A stretch of 62,048 bases of DNA from the NCBI GenBank assembly GCA_913778205.1, contig CAJYUW010000014.1:1-62048 (forward strand). Reading direction: 5' to 3'. Both the position numbers and the translations under genes were made by a program. The notes below the pieces were generated by a model. It was not told the DNA's origin and did no database searches. It was given only the letters and a program-made list of their open reading frames with translations. Below, one piece after another: positions 37,908 through 46,704 of this stretch (positions are counted from its first letter, which is position 1; each line of letters starts with the position of its first letter). The stretch comes from an uncultured Curtobacterium sp. (GTDB lineage: Bacteria; Actinomycetota; Actinomycetes; Actinomycetales; Microbacteriaceae).

Positions 37908-38539
37908 GACGCCTCCCGGCCGCGTGCCCGGACCATCTCGTCGGCGAGCGCCGCGGACGCGTACGGGCCGTCGGCGCGGAGGCCCGCGATGATCCGTTCG
38001 ACGACCTCGGGGGCCTTGTTCTGGGAGAGCTTGGCGCGGGCGTCGAAGCGGGAGACCCGGATGCGGATGCCCACGGTCCCGAGTGCGATGCGGCGGGCGG
38101 TGGCCTCGTCGACGTCGAGCGACACCGGTTCCGGCATCGGCCGTTCGAAGTGGTCGACGAGTTCGCCGAGGACGCGGAAGTTCTCCTCGTCGGACAGGAT
38201 CTCCGGGGTGCCCCAGCAGTGCGCGGTCACGTGGTTCCAGGTGGGCACGAACTGCGCCGGCGGGTACCAGGCGGGGGAGACGTAGCCGTGCGGACCCTGG
38301 AACACGACGAGGACCTCGTGCTGCCCGAGCTCGTGCGCGACCTCGTCGGGACGGCCGACGTGGGACACGAGCACGATCTCGTCCGGACCGGCGTCGGCGC
38401 TCGTGTCGAGCAGCACCGGGTAGTGCGACGCGACGAGTCCGGCCCCGGTGTGGGACACGATCGTCGCCCACGGGTTCGCGCCGATGAGCCGGCGGACCTC
38501 GTCGACGTCGGTCATGAGGAAGTGGGGTGTGTGCCGCAT
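37904..38539 (-). CDS. FMN-binding negative transcriptional regulator, PaiB-like
   Basis: A 211-aa protein of the split-barrel flavin-binding PaiB family, starting MRHTPHFLMTDVDEVRRLI. Conserved segments are SHYPVLLD, GPHGYVSPAWY and PTWNHVTAH. Despite the family name its activity may be as a flavin or heme enzyme. It leads the two-gene unit with the amidohydrolase and diverges from the beta-lactamase-fold gene. Confidence 0.88.
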   Translation of the reverse strand: MRHTPHFLMTDVDEVRRLIGANPWATIVSHTGAGLVASHYPVLLDTSADAGPDEIVLVSHVGRPDEVAHELGQHEVLVVFQGPHGYVSPAWYPPAQFVPTWNHVTAHCWGTPEILSDEENFRVLGELVDHFERPMPEPVSLDVDEATARRIALGTVGIRIRVSRFDARAKLSQNKAPEVVERIIAGLRADGPYASAALADEMVRARGREAS

Positions 38540-38572
38540 GGGTCGAGCGTGGCACATGCCAGGGTGGAGCAC

Positions 38573-39976
38573 ATGACGAACCGCGCCGCGTACGAGACCG
38601 TCCTGCCGTACATCCGCGAGTGGGTGTCGTACAAGGTGTGGCAGCTCCGCGTGCCCGGCGTGCAGGTCGCGATCGGCCTCCGAGGCGAGGAACTGTTCTC
38701 GGAGGCGTGGGGCTGGGCCGACGTCGAGGCGCGGCGCCGGCTGACGACCGCGAGCATCTTCCGCATCGCGTCGCACTCGAAGACGTTCACCGCGACGGCG
38801 CTCCTGCAGCTCGCCGAACGGGGCGCGCTCCGGCTCGACGACCCGGTCGGGCAGTGGGTGCCCGCGCTCGTGGAAGGTGGCTCGCCCATCGCCGACGCGA
38901 CGATCCGGGAGCTCATGGAGATGGGCGCCGGCGTCGTCCGGGACGGCCACGACGGCGACCACTGGTCACAGCTCCGTCCGTTCCCGGACGAGGACGAGCT
39001 GCTCGCGCTGGTGCTGGACCGGGGCCAGAAGACCGCGGCGGGGGCGTCGTTCGGCTACTCGAACCTCGGCTACGCCCTGCTCGGGCTCGTCATCCAGGCA
39101 GCGAGCGGACAGTCGTACGGGGACTTCGTCCGGACGTCGATCGTCGAGCCGCTCGGGCTGACCGGGACCGGCCCGGACTGGGACCCGGCCCGCGCGGAGG
39201 AGTTCGTCGTCGGCTACTCCGGCCTGCACGACGATCGGACCCGGCACCGCCTCGCGCACGTCGACACCCGGGCGATGGCGGCCGCGACCGGATTCCACGG
39301 CACCGCGTCCGACCTGGTGCGGTACTTCTCCGCGCACGTCCTCGGCCAGGGGGACCTGATCACGGACCACTCGAAGCGGCTGGCGCAGCGGGTGGCGTGG
39401 AGCCCGTCCGACACCGGGAGCACGCGTGGCTACGGCGCCGGCTTCATCACCGACACGCAGGGCGGCCGCGCGCTGCGTGGGCACTCCGGCGGCTTCCCCG
39501 GGCACATCACGCAGTCGTGGTTCGACCCGGAGTCGGGTCTCGTCGTGTCGGTGCTCACGAGCGCGGCGGCGGGACCCGCGACGCCCATCGCCAACGCGGT
39601 GATCGCGCTCCTCGACGCGGCTGCGGACGCCTCGGCCCCGGGCACGTCGATCCCGACAGGTGTCGATCCGCAGCGGTACACCGGTCGGTTCGCGAACCCG
39701 TGGGGCGTCACGGACATCGCACGGGTCGGCGACCGCCTGCTCGCGATCGACCCGACGGCACCGGCACCACTCGACGGCGTCACCCGACTCGAGGTCGTCG
39801 ACGCCGACACCCTGCGCATGACGGCCGGTCCGCGCTTCGGTTCGATCGACGAGGACGTCCACTACGACCGCGCGGCCGACGGTTCGATCCGCTCGATCCG
39901 TGGCGGCGGCGGCATGACCGAGACGGCGTGGACGCTCCCCGAGGAGTCGCCGGAGACCGCCGCGGCCCTCGCCTAG
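38573..39976 (+). CDS. Serine hydrolase, class C beta-lactamase fold
   Basis: A cytosolic (no signal peptide) serine hydrolase of 467 aa. The SxxK motif is SHSK (in FRIASHSKTF) and the YxN motif is YSN. The C-terminal ~110 residues form a separate beta domain. Such proteins are esterases or D-amino peptidases more often than true beta-lactamases. The start ATG follows GGAG, with CAGGGT as a possible -10. Confidence 0.88.
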   Translation: MTNRAAYETVLPYIREWVSYKVWQLRVPGVQVAIGLRGEELFSEAWGWADVEARRRLTTASIFRIASHSKTFTATALLQLAERGALRLDDPVGQWVPALVEGGSPIADATIRELMEMGAGVVRDGHDGDHWSQLRPFPDEDELLALVLDRGQKTAAGASFGYSNLGYALLGLVIQAASGQSYGDFVRTSIVEPLGLTGTGPDWDPARAEEFVVGYSGLHDDRTRHRLAHVDTRAMAAATGFHGTASDLVRYFSAHVLGQGDLITDHSKRLAQRVAWSPSDTGSTRGYGAGFITDTQGGRALRGHSGGFPGHITQSWFDPESGLVVSVLTSAAAGPATPIANAVIALLDAAADASAPGTSIPTGVDPQRYTGRFANPWGVTDIARVGDRLLAIDPTAPAPLDGVTRLEVVDADTLRMTAGPRFGSIDEDVHYDRAADGSIRSIRGGGGMTETAWTLPEESPETAAALA

Positions 39977-39977
39977 G

Positions 39978-40014
<37 letters not shown>

Positions 40015-40078
40015 CCGGACACGGCGGCACCGTGCCGGCCGGCCGCGGGGCCCGGACCGACGATCCGTGGGGCAGCGG

Positions 40079-40654
40079 TCAGCGGACCTCGGCGGTGGAC
40101 CAGAGCGACCGCGCCCCGTCGCGCACCGGGCGCACCAGCGGCGGCAGGAAGAGCACGGCCGCTGCCCCGTACGCGACGGCCTGCACCACGCCGGGCGCCA
40201 GCACGATGACCTGCAGCGCGGTCTGCGACACCGCCGCGAGCGGAGCGAACCAGCTCAGCGCGAAGTGCGCCAGCACCAGCACGCCGCCACCGACGGCCAC
40301 GACCCACCCGAGCACTCGTCGGAACCCCGACGACCCGCGCACCACCTGGACGCCGAACGCCAGGAGCAGCACGACCGCGACGAGCGCCGCGAACGAGCCC
40401 ACGATGCCGGGCACCGGCCACGACACCGCGTACAGGAGGGTCGCCACGCCGAAGGTCACGGTCGCCCGCGCGCGGCTCCGCCAGCCCGCGGCGAGGACCA
40501 CCACCGCTCCGATCGCCCCGAGGACCGTGCCGGTCACGAGCCAGGCCTGTGGGACGAACACGATCGTCGCCTCCAGCGCACCCCGGACCGCCGGGGCGAG
40601 GGCCGCGACCACGGCAGCGAGTGCGATCCAGCGTTCCCCCGTGCTCCTGTGCAT
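40079..40654 (-). CDS. Integral membrane protein, unknown function
   Basis: A 191-aa protein with about six hydrophobic helices and a short polar C-terminus. No family is recognised. The ATG at 40654 (MHRSTGERW) is chosen because TACGCT (40661-40666, minus strand) lies 6 nt before it; an ATG at 40690 is upstream of that box. It diverges from the histidine kinase. Confidence 0.78.
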   Translation of the reverse strand: MHRSTGERWIALAAVVAALAPAVRGALEATIVFVPQAWLVTGTVLGAIGAVVVLAAGWRSRARATVTFGVATLLYAVSWPVPGIVGSFAALVAVVLLLAFGVQVVRGSSGFRRVLGWVVAVGGGVLVLAHFALSWFAPLAAVSQTALQVIVLAPGVVQAVAYGAAAVLFLPPLVRPVRDGARSLWSTAEVR

Positions 40655-40749
40655 GACCGCAGCGTACGCCTGGGCGGGGGATAACCCCACCCCGGATCCG
40701 GGAGACGGCAGGATGGGACGACGACGGTCCGGTCGCGAGGCTTGGTGTC

Positions 40750-42276
40750 ATGACCGACACCGCCCGCCTCGACCAGGCCGAGACCGTCCCGCTCGACGAC
40801 CCGCTGCCGACAGGAGCCACACGACCCATGCCCGAGCAGCCGACCCCGCCGCCCGGCTGGCAGAGCACGCCCCCGCCGGCGCAGCAGCCGACCGGCGGTG
40901 CGTTCCCCGGTGGCCCCGGCGCGGGCAGCGTGGGCTCCGGTTCCGGGGGGACCGGCTCCGGGATGTCCGCCGGTGCCTTCTACCGGGATGCCTGGCGCCG
41001 ACTGCCCCGCGACTTCGGCTACATGGCCCTCACCGCGGTGCTCCTCTGCACGCTGTACGCGGCGTTCCCCGCTGCGGTGTTCGGCGGTGGCTTCCGTGAC
41101 CTGTTCAACCCCTTCGTCCTGCTCATGTTCTTCATCGCGCTGTTCATCGCGCGGTGGCTCGGGCAGTTCGAGAAGCTCCGCATCGGCTGGGCCGACGAGC
41201 GACCGATCCGTCCCGTCGACTGGACGCCCCGCTGGCAGCAGAACTGGTGGACGCGGACCGGTTCCGCGGTCGCCAACCCGCACTACTGGCTCTACCTCCT
41301 GCACGCCGCCGTCGTCTACCCCGTCGCTGCGCTCGTCACGGTCGGTGTGGGTGCCCTCCTCGTCGCGGGCTTCGCGTGGCCGATCGTCATCGGCGGGGTC
41401 GACCTCCTGAACCGGGCGTCGGCGGGGTACTTCGGCGGGTTCGACGGTGCGTCGGTCGTCACGCTCGGCTTCGTCGGGCTGCTCTCGATGGCCGCGTCCG
41501 TCGCGCTGTTCCCGCTGTGGGCCCGCGGCTCGGTCATCGCGCACTGGTGGATCGACCACGGCCTGCTGGGCGGGTTCCGCGCGGAGGTCCTCGAGCAGCG
41601 CGTCGCCGGGCTGCAGGCCTCCCGCGCGGGTGCCGTGACCGCCGAGGGCCAGGCGCTCCGGCAGATCGAGCGCGACCTCCACGACGGCCCGCAGCAGCGG
41701 CTCGTGCGACTCCGGATGGACCTGTCCGCCGCCGAGCGCGCGATCGACGCGGACCCGGAGCGGGCCCGGCGGCTCATCGGCGAGGCGTCGAGCCACGCGC
41801 AGGACGCCCTCGACGAACTGCGGGCACTGTCCCGCGGCTTCGCACCGCCGATCCTCCTGGACCGCGGGCTCGTCGCCGCGCTCGAGGCCCTCGTCGCCCG
41901 GACGCCGATCCCCGTCGGGCTCGACGTGCGACTGCCCGACGGCCTCGAGCTCGCGACGGAGATCCAGCGCAACGTGTACTTCACCGTCAGCGAGCTGCTC
42001 ACGAACACCACGAAGCACGCGGGGGCCTCGACGGCCGCGGTGTACCTCGGACTCGTGGTCGACGCGTCGGGCGTCTGGTACCTCTCGGTCGGCGTCACCG
42101 ACGACGGCCGCGGAGGCGCCCGGGCGGCGGAGGGCCACGGCATCGCGGGACTCATGAGCCGGATGCGTGCCCTCGACGGCGAGCTCACCGTGTCGAGTCC
42201 CGCCGGAGGACCGACCGAGGCGACCGCCCGCATCCCGCTCGGTGCGCTGAACGGGGTCCCGGTCCAGCGTCGGTAG
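40750..42276 (+). CDS. Two-component sensor histidine kinase, NarL-partner type
   Basis: A 508-aa membrane kinase. A disordered Pro/Gly/Ser-rich N-terminus (about 1-75) is followed by four to five transmembrane helices and then HisKA_3 with RQIERDLHDGPQQRLVRLRM (phospho-acceptor His in LHDG). The HATPase_c domain has ELLTNTTKHA and DDGRGGA...HGIAGLMSRM. No extracellular sensor domain is visible, so it probably senses in the membrane. It forms a pair with the regulator 18 bp downstream. Confidence 0.93.
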   Translation: MTDTARLDQAETVPLDDPLPTGATRPMPEQPTPPPGWQSTPPPAQQPTGGAFPGGPGAGSVGSGSGGTGSGMSAGAFYRDAWRRLPRDFGYMALTAVLLCTLYAAFPAAVFGGGFRDLFNPFVLLMFFIALFIARWLGQFEKLRIGWADERPIRPVDWTPRWQQNWWTRTGSAVANPHYWLYLLHAAVVYPVAALVTVGVGALLVAGFAWPIVIGGVDLLNRASAGYFGGFDGASVVTLGFVGLLSMAASVALFPLWARGSVIAHWWIDHGLLGGFRAEVLEQRVAGLQASRAGAVTAEGQALRQIERDLHDGPQQRLVRLRMDLSAAERAIDADPERARRLIGEASSHAQDALDELRALSRGFAPPILLDRGLVAALEALVARTPIPVGLDVRLPDGLELATEIQRNVYFTVSELLTNTTKHAGASTAAVYLGLVVDASGVWYLSVGVTDDGRGGARAAEGHGIAGLMSRMRALDGELTVSSPAGGPTEATARIPLGALNGVPVQRR

Positions 42277-42294
42277 GTCGGTAGGATCGTCGGC

Positions 42295-42969
42295 ATGAGC
42301 GACGGCCCGGGTGCAGCACGCATCCGGGCCGTCGTCGTCGACGACGCCGTGCTGCTCCGCGAAGGGCTGGCGCGCGTGCTCGACGAGGCCGGGATCGACG
42401 TGGTCGGACAGCACGCCGACGCGGAGTCGTTCCTCGCCACGCTCTCCGACGCGGCCCCCGGGGCAGCCCCCGACGTGGTCGTCATGGACGTGCGGATGCC
42501 GCCGACCTTCACGGACGAAGGGGTGCGGGCCGCGGTCGAGACTCGCCGGGTCAGCCCCGGCACCGGGGTGCTCCTCCTGTCGCAGTACGTCGAGGCCACC
42601 TACGCCGAGGACGTCCTCGCGGCCGGGGCCACCGGGATCGGCTACCTGCTCAAGGACCGGGTGACCCGGCTGGAGGAGATCGACGACGCGGTCCGACGCA
42701 TCGCGGCCGGCGGGACGGTCCTCGACCCGGAGGTCGTGACGCAGCTCATGGGCCGACGTCGTGACCCGCTCGCGGCGCTCACGCCGCGGGAGCGCGAGGT
42801 CCTCGCGCTCATGGCGGAGGGACGGACGAACGCCGCGATCGCCCGGGCACTCGTCATCGGCACCGGAGCCGTGGAGAAGCACGTGACGAGCATCTTCGGC
42901 AAGCTCGCCCTCGAGGACACCGGCGAGGACCACCGCCGGGTGCTCGCCGTGCTCGCGTACCTCGGCTGA
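42295..42969 (+). CDS. Two-component response regulator, NarL/LuxR family
   Basis: A 224-aa regulator: receiver domain with acidic VVDDA, phospho-acceptor Asp in VVMDVRMP and Lys in LLKDRV, then a LuxR-type HTH (LTPREREVLALMAEGRTNAAIA). TAGGAT (42282-42287) lies 7 nt before the ATG, so it can be made from its own leaderless transcript as well as from the kinase mRNA. Confidence 0.94.
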   Translation: MSDGPGAARIRAVVVDDAVLLREGLARVLDEAGIDVVGQHADAESFLATLSDAAPGAAPDVVVMDVRMPPTFTDEGVRAAVETRRVSPGTGVLLLSQYVEATYAEDVLAAGATGIGYLLKDRVTRLEEIDDAVRRIAAGGTVLDPEVVTQLMGRRRDPLAALTPREREVLALMAEGRTNAAIARALVIGTGAVEKHVTSIFGKLALEDTGEDHRRVLAVLAYLG

Positions 42970-43014
42970 CCCGACACCGACCGCACCCCGACACCGACCA
43001 CACCCCGACACCCC

Positions 43015-43878
43015 GTGCACCGCGTCCCCGCCCCGGTTCTCGCCCTCGCCGCCATCGTCTCCGTGCAGCTCGGCGCGGCGATCGCGAAGACGCGCTTCGA
43101 CGAAGTCGGGTCGGTGGGCGCCGCGGCCCTCCGCCTCGTGATCGGCGCGGTCGTGCTCGCCCTCGTCGTCCGGCCGAGGGTCCGGCGGTGGACGCGGGCC
43201 CAGTGGACCGGGGCCCTCGCACTCGGCGTCGCGCTCGGCGGCATGAACGTCTGCATCTACGTCGCCTTCGCGAGCATCCCGATCGGCGTGGCCGTCACGA
43301 TCGAGTTCCTCGGACCGCTCACCCTGTCGCTCGTGCACACCCGACGCTGGCGCGATGCGCTCTGGGCAGCGCTGGCGCTCGCGGGCGTCGTGCTGCTCGG
43401 CGTCGGGCCGTCGGCCGTGACCTCCGTGACCGGCGTCGTCTTCGCGGTGCTGGCCGCGGCGTGCTGGGCGGGCTACATCGTGATGAACCGACACGTCGGG
43501 CAGGCGATCCCCGGCGTGGACGGCCTCGCGGTGTCGATGCTCGTCGCGATGGCCGTGACGCTGCCGTTCGGCGCCCGCGACGCCGTCCGCGGGATCGTCG
43601 CCGATCCGTCGCTGCTGCTCGTCTTCGGTGCGGTCGCGGTGCTGTCGAGCGTGCTGCCATACGCCCTCGAGATGCTCGCGCTCCGTCGGATGCCGACCCG
43701 CGTGTTCGGTGTGCTGCAGAGCACGGGTCCCGCGGTCGCGGCGCTGGCGGGCCTGATCGTGCTCGCCGAGGCGCTCTCCGTGCTGGAGGTGGCGGCGCTC
43801 GCGTGCGTGACGGTCGCGAGCATCGGGGTCACGCTGTCCGCGCGTCGACGGCGCGCCGTCGTCCCACCGCCGGTCTGA
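43015..43878 (+). CDS. EamA/DMT-family transporter (RhtA-like)
   Basis: A 287-aa protein with ten predicted helices in two EamA halves. The conserved signature SVQLGAAIAK and RLVIGAVVL fit RhtA-like amino acid or metabolite exporters. The GTG start is preceded by a short direct repeat (CCCGACACCGACC copies at 42970-43010). Confidence 0.86.
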   Translation: MHRVPAPVLALAAIVSVQLGAAIAKTRFDEVGSVGAAALRLVIGAVVLALVVRPRVRRWTRAQWTGALALGVALGGMNVCIYVAFASIPIGVAVTIEFLGPLTLSLVHTRRWRDALWAALALAGVVLLGVGPSAVTSVTGVVFAVLAAACWAGYIVMNRHVGQAIPGVDGLAVSMLVAMAVTLPFGARDAVRGIVADPSLLLVFGAVAVLSSVLPYALEMLALRRMPTRVFGVLQSTGPAVAALAGLIVLAEALSVLEVAALACVTVASIGVTLSARRRRAVVPPPV

Positions 43879-43919
43879 CGGGCCGCGCGCGGCGCGGCCG
43901 GTGGGCCCGGACTCGGACC

Positions 43920-43967
43920 GGAGGCCCGCACCGCGTTCCGTGCGGACGGAACGCGAGCAGGGCCTCC
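43920..43967. terminator. Bidirectional terminator, nested stems
   Basis: Outer stem GGAGGCCC/GGGCCTCC (43920-43927/43960-43967) and inner stem CGCGTTCCGT/ACGGAACGCG (43932-43941/43946-43955). It separates the convergent EamA and small-protein genes. Confidence 0.8.
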
Positions 43968-43985
43968 AGTCCGGACAAGACCCGC

Positions 43986-44138
43986 CTACTCGTCGCGGAG
44001 GAAGTCCGCGTACGTGGGTTCAGACTGCTCACCGGACAGGAGCGCCGGGTCGTTGACCCGTCGTTCGACGTACGCCGAGATGACCTCGGGCGGGGTGAGC
44101 ACGTGCGCGACCCAGGACGGCACCTCACTCTTCTTCAT
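43986..44138 (-). CDS. Small protein (50 aa), unknown function
   Basis: A 50-residue soluble protein beginning MKKSEVPSWVAHVLTPPEV and ending in an acidic tail. A strong Shine-Dalgarno (GGAGG in GGAAGGAGGCACC) precedes the ATG, which argues it is a real gene. It follows lacI by 137 bp on the same strand, with unusually AT-rich, palindrome-bearing DNA between. No domain is recognised. Confidence 0.75.
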   Translation of the reverse strand: MKKSEVPSWVAHVLTPPEVISAYVERRVNDPALLSGEQSEPTYADFLRDE

Positions 44139-44177
44139 GGTGCCTCCTTCCAGTACGTTGCTCGAGTGACCGAAAGT

Positions 44178-44190
44178 CTCGATCATCGAG
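44178..44190. promoter_or_regulatory. Palindrome CTCGATCATCGAG upstream of the 50-aa gene
   Basis: A perfect 13-bp palindrome in the 137-bp gap before the small gene. ACTCGA/TCGAG half-sites recur around it (CTCGAG at 44161-44166). It is a candidate regulator site; the regulator is unknown. Confidence 0.5.
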
Positions 44191-44275
44191 TTACTTGCAG
44201 TACCGGTGTGGCGTAAACGATCCTCGGGATCCCGGCCCGTGTCAATGCAGTGCGCTGTGCGGACTCCGGAACGCG

Positions 44276-45313
44276 TCACCGGGCGTCGCGCACGCGCCCC
44301 GTGGACTCGCGCACGCTCAGCGTCAGGGCGGGCCCGGGCAGGGACGGCAGCGGCTCCGCAGCATCGATCTGGGCGCGCAGGAGCGTGGCGGCACGCTGCC
44401 CGAGCTCGACCGTGTCACGCGTGAGCGAGGTGATCGCCGGCCGGACGAGCCGGACCATGGCGGAGTCGTCGAAGGACACGATGGACACGTCGCCCGGGAC
44501 CTGCACGCCCATCTCGCTCGCGACGCCGAGCCCGGCCACCGCGAGGACGTCGTTGTCGTAGACGATCGCCGTCGGACGCACGCGGCGGGACAGGAGCTCG
44601 CGGGTGGCCCGGGCCCCGGCCTCGGCGGAGTAGTCGGTCGGCACCGACACGGCGTCGTCGAGGTCGCCCGCGGTCGCGAAGGACCGCACCCGCTCGATCC
44701 GCATCGCGGTGTGCTCGTACTCGGGCCGCCCGGCGACGTGGGCGATCCGCCGGTGCCCGAGCGCGAGCAGGTACCGGAGCACGGTGTCGGTCGCGTCCGA
44801 GTCGTCGATCCACACGGACGGCGCGGACCCGGCCGGCGACGGGTGCGAGCCGACGACGACCGTGGGCATGCCGAGCTCGGTGAGCAGTGCCAGTCGGGGG
44901 TCGTCGCGTCGGGGGTCGATGACGATCACCCCGTCCACCCGGTGCCCGCGCCACCAGTCCCGGTAGGTCGCGAGTTCCTCGTCGGCGTCGCGGGCGACGA
45001 GGAGGTTCATGCCGACGTGGGTGCCGGCGAGCCCGAGCTGGATGCCGGAGATGAGGTCGCCGAAGAACGACTCGGTGCCGAGCGTGCGGGCCGGACGGTT
45101 GAGCACGAAGCCGATCGATCCCGCCTTCGCGCCGCCGAGTGCCCGCGCCGCGGTGTGCGGCTGCCAGTCCAGTTCGCGTGCGATCTGCTGCACGCGCGCA
45201 CGGGTCTCGGGGGAGACCCCCGGTCGGTCGTTCAGGGCGAAGGAGACCGCGCTGATGGACACGCCCGCGCGTGCTGCGATGTCAGCGATCGTCGTCCTGC
45301 GCTTCGGGGCCAC
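44276..45313 (-). CDS. LacI-family transcriptional regulator
   Basis: A 345-aa repressor. HTH TTIADIAARAGVSISAVSFAL at the N-terminus, hinge QPHTAARALGG, and a periplasmic-binding-like effector domain. It diverges from the ABC importer and glycosidase operon and most likely represses it until a mannose-containing oligosaccharide binds. The GTG at 45313 has TATAGT (45320-45325, minus strand) 6 nt upstream (leaderless). Confidence 0.93.
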   Translation of the reverse strand: MAPKRRTTIADIAARAGVSISAVSFALNDRPGVSPETRARVQQIARELDWQPHTAARALGGAKAGSIGFVLNRPARTLGTESFFGDLISGIQLGLAGTHVGMNLLVARDADEELATYRDWWRGHRVDGVIVIDPRRDDPRLALLTELGMPTVVVGSHPSPAGSAPSVWIDDSDATDTVLRYLLALGHRRIAHVAGRPEYEHTAMRIERVRSFATAGDLDDAVSVPTDYSAEAGARATRELLSRRVRPTAIVYDNDVLAVAGLGVASEMGVQVPGDVSIVSFDDSAMVRLVRPAITSLTRDTVELGQRAATLLRAQIDAAEPLPSLPGPALTLSVRESTGRVRDAR

Positions 45314-45316
45314 GGC

Positions 45317-45335
45317 TTGACTATAGCGTTTTAGT
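45317..45335. promoter_or_regulatory. Probable LacI operator over divergent promoters
   Basis: The imperfect palindrome ACTATAGC|GTTTTAGT (45320-45335, CG centre, 6 of 8 positions symmetric) fits LacI-family operators. It covers the lacI -10 box and overlaps TTGACT (45317-45322), a possible -35 for the plus-strand operon. One bound repressor could thus block both directions. Confidence 0.7.
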
Positions 45336-45414
45336 CGTGCACCGTGGCTGCAACGTGCTGGTTCGGCGACACGGGCTGAACCGCTTGAGCGTCATGACGA
45401 AGGAGTCACACCCC

Positions 45415-46704
45415 ATGAGGACCACGACACGCAAGCGCGGCGGTGCGGTCGCGCTGCTCGCCACCGCGGCGGCGACGGCGCTCGCCCTGACCGGTTGCTC
45501 CAGCGGCAGCGGAGCGGCGAGCAGCAGCAGCGGGAAGATCGACGGCACGATCACCCTGCAGACCTGGGCGCTCACGCCGACCTACACGGACTACCTGGGC
45601 GGTGTCATCAAGGGGTTCGAGCAGGAGCACCCGGACGCGAAGGTCAAGCTGCAGGACCAGCCGGGCGACGGCTACGCGGACAAGGTGCTCAGCCAGGCGT
45701 CGTCCAACACCCTGCCGGACGTCATCAACCTGCCGCCGGACATCGCCCTGCCGCTCGCCAAGCGCGGCTACCTGCAGGACGTGTCGAAGGACGACAGCAA
45801 GCTCGCGAGCACGTACGTCGCCGGCGCGCTCGATTCGTACAAGTACAAGGGGATGGACGGCACGTACGGCTACCCCTGGTACCTCAATACGGACGTCGAC
45901 TACTGGAACAAGTCGATGTTCGACAAGTGCGGTCTCGACGCGGACAACCCGCCGAAGACCACCGACGACCTCTTCACGCAGGCGAAGACCATGCACGAGA
46001 AGTGCCCGGACGACTACCTGATGAGCCGCAAGCCGGGCCTCGGCGACTTCACGCTCGCCGGCGTCAAGGTGCTCAACGCTGACGGGACCAAGTTCGTGTT
46101 CGCGGACTCGTCGAAGGCGGCCGACCTCATCGACCGCTACAAGACCGCGTACCAGGACGGCTACATGCCCTCGAACGTCCTGAACAGCGACTACCTCGGC
46201 AACTCGACGCTCTTCACGCAGCAGAAGGTCGCGTGGACGACCGGTGGTGCGACCGCACTGAGCGACATGATCAAGAACAACCCGTCGCTCAAGGGCAACG
46301 TCACGGTCAGCCCGGCGCTCGACACCCCGCCGCTGTACGTGCAGGGCCTGTCGGTGTCGAGCAAGTCGAAGCACCTCGCCACCGCCGAGGCGTTCGCGCA
46401 GTACATGACGAACGCGAAGAACCAGGAAGCCTTCGCGCACCTGGTGAACATCTTCCCGTCGACCACGTCGTCGCAGTCCGACCCGTACTTCTCGAAGGAC
46501 GACGGCACCGTGAACGGCAAGGCCCGCGTGCTCGCGAACGAGGCCCTGAAGGAGGCCGAGGTGCTCAACCCGGTCCAGGCGAACTCCGCGATGACGGACT
46601 TCCTCGACCAGCAGATCGCCCTCGCCATGAAGGGCCAGGTCAGCGCGAAGCAGGCCCTCGAGACCGCGCAGACCAAGATGAACACCCTGCTGGCGAACAG
46701 CTGA
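45415..46704 (+). CDS. ABC sugar transporter substrate-binding lipoprotein
   Basis: A 429-aa extracellular lipoprotein with lipobox LTGC (Cys28) after a basic signal peptide. The fold matches cluster-B oligosaccharide-binding proteins (DGTITLQTWALTPTYTDYLG). It should capture the oligosaccharide imported by the two permeases. AGGAG lies upstream of the ATG. No ATPase gene is present in the operon, so a shared MsiK-type ATPase elsewhere is expected, as is usual in actinobacteria. Confidence 0.92.
   Translation: MRTTTRKRGGAVALLATAAATALALTGCSSGSGAASSSSGKIDGTITLQTWALTPTYTDYLGGVIKGFEQEHPDAKVKLQDQPGDGYADKVLSQASSNTLPDVINLPPDIALPLAKRGYLQDVSKDDSKLASTYVAGALDSYKYKGMDGTYGYPWYLNTDVDYWNKSMFDKCGLDADNPPKTTDDLFTQAKTMHEKCPDDYLMSRKPGLGDFTLAGVKVLNADGTKFVFADSSKAADLIDRYKTAYQDGYMPSNVLNSDYLGNSTLFTQQKVAWTTGGATALSDMIKNNPSLKGNVTVSPALDTPPLYVQGLSVSSKSKHLATAEAFAQYMTNAKNQEAFAHLVNIFPSTTSSQSDPYFSKDDGTVNGKARVLANEALKEAEVLNPVQANSAMTDFLDQQIALAMKGQVSAKQALETAQTKMNTLLANS

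Noticed and set aside
38573..39976. Annotating as an antibiotic-resistance beta-lactamase
   Set aside because: No signal peptide is seen and the family is mostly esterases and peptidases, so only the fold is claimed.
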